A DNA stretch of 64,000 bases from Candidatus Blautia intestinavium (GTDB lineage Bacteria; Bacillota; Clostridia; Lachnospirales; Lachnospiraceae): assembly GCA_019113745.1 (NCBI GenBank), contig DXGV01000043.1:25533-89532 (forward strand), written 5' to 3'. The translations under genes were made by a program, and so were the position numbers. Of this stretch, positions 59,565 to 64,000 are shown piece after piece (position 1 is the first letter of the stretch; every line of letters begins with the position of its first letter). The notes beneath the pieces are model-generated. The model was given only the letters and a program-made list of their open reading frames with translations. It was not told the origin of the DNA and ran no database searches.

Positions 59565-60491
59565 ATGAAATATTTCTTTATCATCAACTCTCTCTCCGGC
59601 TCCGGACAGGGAAATCCTATATGGCATAAAGTACACCGTGTGCTGCAAAAACAGGGCGTTTCTCATGAAGCTTATTTTACCCGGCATAAAGGCCACGGCA
59701 CAGAACTGGCCCGAAAGCTCGCCTCCCGTCTTCCCGGGAACCGCCTTGTTGTCCTTGGCGGCGACGGAACCCTGAATGAGGTACTGAACGGACTTACCGG
59801 CGTTTCCGGGATAACCCTGGGATATATTCCTGTAGGCTCCGGAAACGATTTTGCCAGAGGGGTGCGTCTTCCTTCTGATCCTAAAAAAGCGCTTATGTAT
59901 ATCCTCAAGGCCGAACGGACCGTTCCGCTGGATCTCGGCCGCGTCCGCAGCAACGGACATACTTCGCTCTTCGCCATCAGCTCCGGTCTGGGATATGACG
60001 CGGAAATCTGTTATAAAGTGTCCCGCTCCCGTGTCAAAAAGCTGCTGAACCGGATCCGTCTCGGGAACCTGATCTACGCTTTTACGGCGGTGCGTCTGCT
60101 TTTCACCTATCCTCCCTGTGACATGGCGGTATCTGTGGACGGGCAGAATCAAATTTTCCGTAGGGTTCATTTTATCACCGGTATGAATCTCCCGTTTGAA
60201 GGCGGCGGGTTCCGTTTCTGCCCGGAGGCCCGTCCGGACGACGGAAGACTTTCCTGCATGGTGGTACATGACATGCATCCCCTAAAGATACTTTTCCTTT
60301 TTCCCACCGCCTATTTCGGACGGCACACCGGTTTCCGGGGGATCACCATCCTGGAAGGAAAAAAAATAGAGATCCGCAGCGCCTCTCCCCGGAAGATACA
60401 CCGGGACGGCGAATACGGAGGAACCGCAAAACGGGTGAGGTTTGAAGCCGGAGACGGAGACGTTACTTTCATACTGCCCGGCACTGTATGA
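59565..60491 (+). CDS. Diacylglycerol/lipid kinase, DgkB/YegS family
   Basis: 308 aa from the ATG at 59565 (GGGAGAATTTTGTC upstream). N-terminal kinase domain: KYFFIINSLSGSGQGNPIW, the nucleotide motif VVLGGDGTLNEVLNGLTG, and IPVGSGNDFARGV. The C-terminal beta-sandwich domain has TSLFAISSGLGYDAEI and a late Asp-rich DGRLSC. By family it phosphorylates diacylglycerol or a related lipid and recycles it into phospholipid synthesis. Alone, divergent from lacI. Confidence 0.94.
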   Translation: MKYFFIINSLSGSGQGNPIWHKVHRVLQKQGVSHEAYFTRHKGHGTELARKLASRLPGNRLVVLGGDGTLNEVLNGLTGVSGITLGYIPVGSGNDFARGVRLPSDPKKALMYILKAERTVPLDLGRVRSNGHTSLFAISSGLGYDAEICYKVSRSRVKKLLNRIRLGNLIYAFTAVRLLFTYPPCDMAVSVDGQNQIFRRVHFITGMNLPFEGGGFRFCPEARPDDGRLSCMVVHDMHPLKILFLFPTAYFGRHTGFRGITILEGKKIEIRSASPRKIHRDGEYGGTAKRVRFEAGDGDVTFILPGTV

Positions 60492-60541
60492 TTCCGGAAA
60501 ATAAGTTTCCGGAAAATAATGGAAATAAAAACTTTTTTATA

Positions 60542-60570
60542 TTGACAATCATATTATAATAATTTATATT
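60542..60570 (+). promoter_or_regulatory. Promoter-like sequence antisense to the orphan gene
   Basis: TTGACA (60542-60547), 17 bp, TATATT (60565-60570) on the plus strand, pointing into the 3' end of the minus-strand gene at 60593-61180. AT-rich surroundings raise the chance of coincidence. Confidence 0.35.
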
Positions 60571-60592
60571 AAAAATAAGAAATGGGTTTTTT

Positions 60593-61180
60593 TCAAGTAA
60601 GGTTTTGAAATCTGAAAGAGTTGCTCGTTTCTTTTTTTATGTCTATAATATCGTACAAATACATTTTCCCATCATTTGCATGGCGAATAATTAAAGAACA
60701 ATGAAATACATTATATCTTTCGATTCCACCACTCTGTCCATAGACAGGTAATACAAAATAAGAATCATATCTGTACCATCCATTTGCCGCTTTTCTTTTA
60801 TGCTTTTTTCCTGAATTGTCTCTATGATACTTTCCGTGTGCTATTCTGATTATTTCTGGTATACCCTGTACGGCATTTGCTTTTGCTTTTGCGTTACTCC
60901 CCCTTAGTGAATATGTATATTTAGAACCTGTGTATTCATCCGGCATATCTTTACCAATATGAATTATATCTGCTGTTTCATTTATCTCAAAAGAGGCATT
61001 TATATAATTTTCAAGATATTTTTTTACATCTTTCCAATTTATTGCTTTCTTTCCTTTAAAAATAATACGTTCCACCATCACCGCTTTATTTCCATCCGAA
61101 TCTTCTATAATTCTGACATTTCTCCTCAGTCTTTTCACCTTCTTTACTTTAAGCTTCGCCTGCGTATCTTGCCTATGCAC
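60593..61180 (-). CDS. Orphan AT-rich gene, possible phage-type nuclease-associated domain
   Basis: 195 aa with a GTG start, and codon use visibly AT-richer than its neighbours. I recall similar proteins of about 190 aa in Clostridia, both alone and as C-terminal domains of large phage/MuF-type polyvalent proteins, possibly of the BECR (Barnase-EndoU-ColicinE5-RelE) nuclease-like group; I cannot confirm this. Visible features: RRNVRIIEDSDGNKAVMVER, GSKYTYSLRGSNAKAKA, GIPEIIRIAHGKYH, and WYRYDSYFVLPVY, then YNVFHCSLIIRHANDGKMYL and IIDIKKETS. The GTG lies in the T tract of the tpiA terminator and no ribosome-binding site is seen; an ATG at 61078 is an alternative. It may be a transferred remnant or a weakly read gene. 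Confidence 0.6.
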   Translation of the reverse strand: MHRQDTQAKLKVKKVKRLRRNVRIIEDSDGNKAVMVERIIFKGKKAINWKDVKKYLENYINASFEINETADIIHIGKDMPDEYTGSKYTYSLRGSNAKAKANAVQGIPEIIRIAHGKYHRDNSGKKHKRKAANGWYRYDSYFVLPVYGQSGGIERYNVFHCSLIIRHANDGKMYLYDIIDIKKETSNSFRFQNLT

Positions 61181-61228
61181 AAAAACACCATCAGATTCTG
61201 GAATTCCCAGTGATATCTGATGGTGTTT
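61178..61228 (-). terminator. tpiA terminator
   Basis: Minus strand: AAACACCATCAGAT (61215-61228) with ATCTGATGGTGTTT (61183-61196), then TTTTTGTG. Confidence 0.9.
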
Positions 61229-61255
61229 CTATCTGTCACATATTAATCATGTGTC

Positions 61256-62005
61256 TTATTTGTAATTAACAATCTTTCCGAAGTCTTCTTTCAGGGAAGC
61301 GCCGCCTACAAGGCCGCCGTCGATGTCGTTCTGAGCGAACAGATCCGGTGCTGTTGCAGCGTTTACAGATCCGCCGTACTGGATACGGATTGCTTCTGCT
61401 GTAGCTTCGTCATAAATCTCGGCGATGCATGCGCGGATGCCTGCGCAAACTTCCTGAGCCTGCTCAGTTGTAGCTGTCTTGCCGGTTCCGATAGCCCAGA
61501 TCGGCTCGTAAGCGATCACTGCCGTCTTAGCCTGATCTGCTGTAACGCCCTGGAAGCCAACCTTAACCTGCTGACGGATGAAATCCATAGTCACGCCCTG
61601 CTCTCTCTGAGTAAGAGTCTCGCCGCAGCACATGATCGGAGTGATTCCATGCTCAAGAGCTTTCAGCACTTTCTTGTTCACGTCTTCGTTTGTCTCTCCG
61701 AAATATTCTCTTCTCTCAGAATGTCCGAGAACTACATATTTAACGCCTGCGTCTGTAAGCATGTTCGGGGAGATTTCGCCTGTATAAGCGCCTTTTTCCT
61801 CGAAGTACATATTCTCAGCGCCAACCTGGATATTGGTTCCCTTTGTCGCTTCAACAACCGGAACGATATCGATAGCCGGAACGCAGAATACTACGTCAAC
61901 TTCGTCATTCTTTACAAGAGGTTTCAGAGTTTCTACTAATTTAACTGCTTCGCTGGGAGTCATATTCATTTTCCAGTTTCCAGCGATAATTTTCTTTCTT
62001 GCCAT
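61256..62005 (-). CDS. tpiA: Triosephosphate isomerase
   Basis: 249 aa TIM barrel. Interconverts dihydroxyacetone phosphate and glyceraldehyde 3-phosphate. [15 protein letters not shown] supplies the active-site Asn and Lys, [14 protein letters not shown] the electrophilic His, [15 protein letters not shown] the catalytic Glu and loop 6, and IQYGGSV the phosphate site. AAGGAGAAAAAG precedes the ATG. It is 221 bp downstream of pgk in a gap-pgk-tpiA order; the gap holds structured non-coding sequence. Confidence 0.98.
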   Translation of the reverse strand: MARKKIIAGNWKMNMTPSEAVKLVETLKPLVKNDEVDVVFCVPAIDIVPVVEATKGTNIQVGAENMYFEEKGAYTGEISPNMLTDAGVKYVVLGHSERREYFGETNEDVNKKVLKALEHGITPIMCCGETLTQREQGVTMDFIRQQVKVGFQGVTADQAKTAVIAYEPIWAIGTGKTATTEQAQEVCAGIRACIAEIYDEATAEAIRIQYGGSVNAATAPDLFAQNDIDGGLVGGASLKEDFGKIVNYK

Positions 62006-62226
62006 TTTCTTTTTCTCCTTATTTTATCATGACGTTCAATTCACTAAATTCGGACTTCGCTTTCGCTTGTCCCTGTAAAATTCCTTCAAGCAGAAAATCC
62101 CTGCATTATCGAATCTGCCGCCGATAAGCGCCAGATCCGCTTCAAGTACAAGGCAGATGTAGCGAAGGCGTACGAAAATGGTACGCCAAGATGCATCTAA
62201 CGCCGTAATTGAAGTGCAGATGTCGC
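62006..62226. repeat. Structured intergenic segment between pgk and tpiA
   Basis: No gene seen. It has hairpin GGCGTAC/GTACGCC (62167-62187) and two related segments, AAGGCAGATGTAGCGAAGGCG and AAGTGCAGATGTCGCTTAGCG, with AAGCGCCAGATCCGCTT between. This looks like a dispersed intergenic repeat unit or a processing/stability element within the glycolytic transcript; copies elsewhere cannot be checked here. Confidence 0.4.
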
Positions 62227-63435
62227 TTAGCGGTCGTTTGCTGCCGCTACGCCGGGCAGTTCCTTGCCTTCCAGGAATTCCAGAGAAGCGCCGCCTCCGG
62301 TGGAAATGTGGCTCATTTTGTCGCCAAATCCAAGCTGGTTTACTGCCGCTGCGGAGTCGCCGCCGCCGATAATGGTAGTAGCGTCTGTGTCAGCCAGAGC
62401 TTTGGCTACTGCGATAGTACCTTTTGCAAGAACCGGGTTCTCGAATACGCCCATCGGTCCGTTCCATACAACAGTCTTAGCTGTCTTTGCAGCTTCTGCG
62501 TATGCTTCTGCAGTCTTCGGTCCGATATCCAGTCCAAGAGCGTCTGCCGGGATAGCATCGCAGTCTACATAGTCTACGTCGATCTCTGCGTCGATAGGAT
62601 TCGGGAATGCTTTCGCGATAGCGGTATCTGTTGGGAGAAGAAGCTGTTTTCCAAGAGATTCTGCCTTTGCGATCATTTCCTTGCAGTAGTCAAGCTTGGT
62701 ATCGTCTACCAGGGAAGCGCCTACTTCCATTCCTTTTGCTTTCAGGAAAGTGTAAGCCATACCGCCGCCGATGATCAAGGTATCGCATTTCTCCAGAAGA
62801 TTGGAGATAACGTTCAATTTGTCGGCAACCTTAGCTCCGCCGAGGATCGCTACGAACGGTCTTACCGGAGTTTCAACAGCTTTTCCAAGGAAGTCGATTT
62901 CTTTCTGCATCAGGTATCCTACTACGCAGGTGTCAATATATTTTGTAACGCCAACATTGGAGCAGTGTGCTCTGTGAGCGGTTCCAAAAGCGTCGTTTAC
63001 GAATACGTCGGCCAGAGAAGCAAGATCTTTGCTGAATTCATCGCCGTTCTTTGTCTCCTCCGCGCGGTAACGTGTATTCTCAAGAAGAACGATCTCGCCG
63101 TCCTTCATAGCTTCTACAGCTTCTCTTACCTTGTCGTCAACAACAACAGGGCTGGGAACGAATTTTACTTCCTGACCGAGAAGCTCGGAAAGACGTACTG
63201 CAACCGGCGCAAGAGAAAGCTCCGGCTTCGGCTCTCCCTTCGGTTTGCCAAGATGAGAGCAGAGGATTACTCTTCCGCCGTCTGCAACGAGTTTCTTAAT
63301 TGTAGGAAGGGCTGCTACAAGACGGTTCTCATCTGTGATCTTTCCTTCTTTTAACGGAACATTGAAGTCGCATCTTACGAGGACTCTCTGACCTTTTACA
63401 TTGATATCGTCAACTGATTTTTTATTTAATCCCAT
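62227..63435 (-). CDS. pgk: Phosphoglycerate kinase
   Basis: 402 aa from the ATG at 63435 (GGAGGTAAAAAACTC upstream). Glycolytic ATP-forming step. [19 protein letters not shown] near the N-terminus, [71 protein letters not shown] and the C-terminal nucleotide region [16 protein letters not shown] with [18 protein letters not shown]. Highly biased codon use. A strong hairpin after gapA lies just upstream, so pgk is reached by read-through or an own promoter. Confidence 0.98.
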   Translation of the reverse strand: MGLNKKSVDDINVKGQRVLVRCDFNVPLKEGKITDENRLVAALPTIKKLVADGGRVILCSHLGKPKGEPKPELSLAPVAVRLSELLGQEVKFVPSPVVVDDKVREAVEAMKDGEIVLLENTRYRAEETKNGDEFSKDLASLADVFVNDAFGTAHRAHCSNVGVTKYIDTCVVGYLMQKEIDFLGKAVETPVRPFVAILGGAKVADKLNVISNLLEKCDTLIIGGGMAYTFLKAKGMEVGASLVDDTKLDYCKEMIAKAESLGKQLLLPTDTAIAKAFPNPIDAEIDVDYVDCDAIPADALGLDIGPKTAEAYAEAAKTAKTVVWNGPMGVFENPVLAKGTIAVAKALADTDATTIIGGGDSAAAVNQLGFGDKMSHISTGGGASLEFLEGKELPGVAAANDR

Positions 63436-63456
63436 GAGTTTTTTACCTCCGATCAT

Positions 63457-63493
63457 TATAAAAAGGGCCCGGTCCAAATCAGACCGGACCCTT
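63457..63493 (-). terminator. Terminator or attenuator between gapA and pgk
   Basis: Minus strand: AAGGGTCCGGTC (63482-63493) with GACCGGGCCCTT, then TTTATAATG. Perfect apart from one G-T-type position; would reduce transcription from gapA into pgk. Confidence 0.85.
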
Positions 63494-63526
63494 ACTGAGT
63501 CTATTTACTCTGCAATGTCTAACAGA

Positions 63527-64000
<474 letters not shown>

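Noticed and set aside
62209..63354. A 381-aa plus-strand frame opposite pgk
   Set aside because: Antisense to an unambiguous phosphoglycerate kinase.

Overview
The window reads as chromosome of a gut-type Lachnospiraceae (Clostridia, Bacillota). The reasons are mid-range G+C, AGGAGG ribosome-binding sites, YesM/YesN-type two-component pairs, RbsABC- and MalFG-type sugar transporters, an ATP-type PEP carboxykinase, SipW-type secretion, a corrinoid methyltransferase of acetogen type, and a gap-pgk-tpiA glycolytic block. No rRNA, tRNA, CRISPR array, insertion sequence or prophage was recognised. Both window edges cut a gene: a sensor kinase at the left and gapA at the right.

Layout. 1-3.1 kb: a YesM/YesN sensor-regulator pair facing an orphan sugar-binding protein. 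3.3-7.2 kb: a single-chain fusion of three corrinoid methyl-transfer modules, divergent from an AraC regulator with a phased repeat array between them. 7.3-14.2 kb: a leftward operon encoding SipW signal peptidase, three SipW-type substrates and a large Cna-B/SpaA-like surface protein, behind a promoter and a long structured leader. 14.4-18.6 kb: pckA, a small secreted protein, and an XRE-HTH/aminotransferase fusion with an operator-like repeat set and a second internal start. 18.7-21.7 kb: GH31 glucosidase with divergent AraC regulator. 21.7-24.2 kb: a queuine-salvage operon (nucleoside hydrolase, ECF S component, radical SAM lyase) with a clear preQ1-I riboswitch. 24.3-30.4 kb: a leftward run of Rpn-type nuclease, DUF975/CmpB-like membrane protein, small hydrolase, BrnQ and a Lon-like ATPase without protease. 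30.8-31.7 kb: PadR plus HAAS-type membrane protein. 31.8-40.9 kb: nucleoside hydrolase with an Rbs-type ABC transporter and its own two-component system.

41-54 kb is mostly housekeeping: topB with an orphan PhoB-type regulator, GT2, mutY, sfsA, a HAD phosphatase, an L,D-transpeptidase, gpmI and hom. 53.5-59.4 kb is an alpha-glucoside operon (GH13, binding protein, two permeases) with a LacI regulator. 59.5-64 kb holds a DgkB/YegS lipid kinase, an AT-rich orphan gene resembling phage-type nuclease-associated domains, and tpiA-pgk-gapA.

How it fits together. Several loci follow one plan, a local sensor or regulator beside a carbohydrate or nucleoside uptake system. The most unusual items are the three-module methyltransferase chain, the SipW matrix operon with its leader, the XRE-aminotransferase fusion with dual starts, and the riboswitch-controlled queuine salvage operon.
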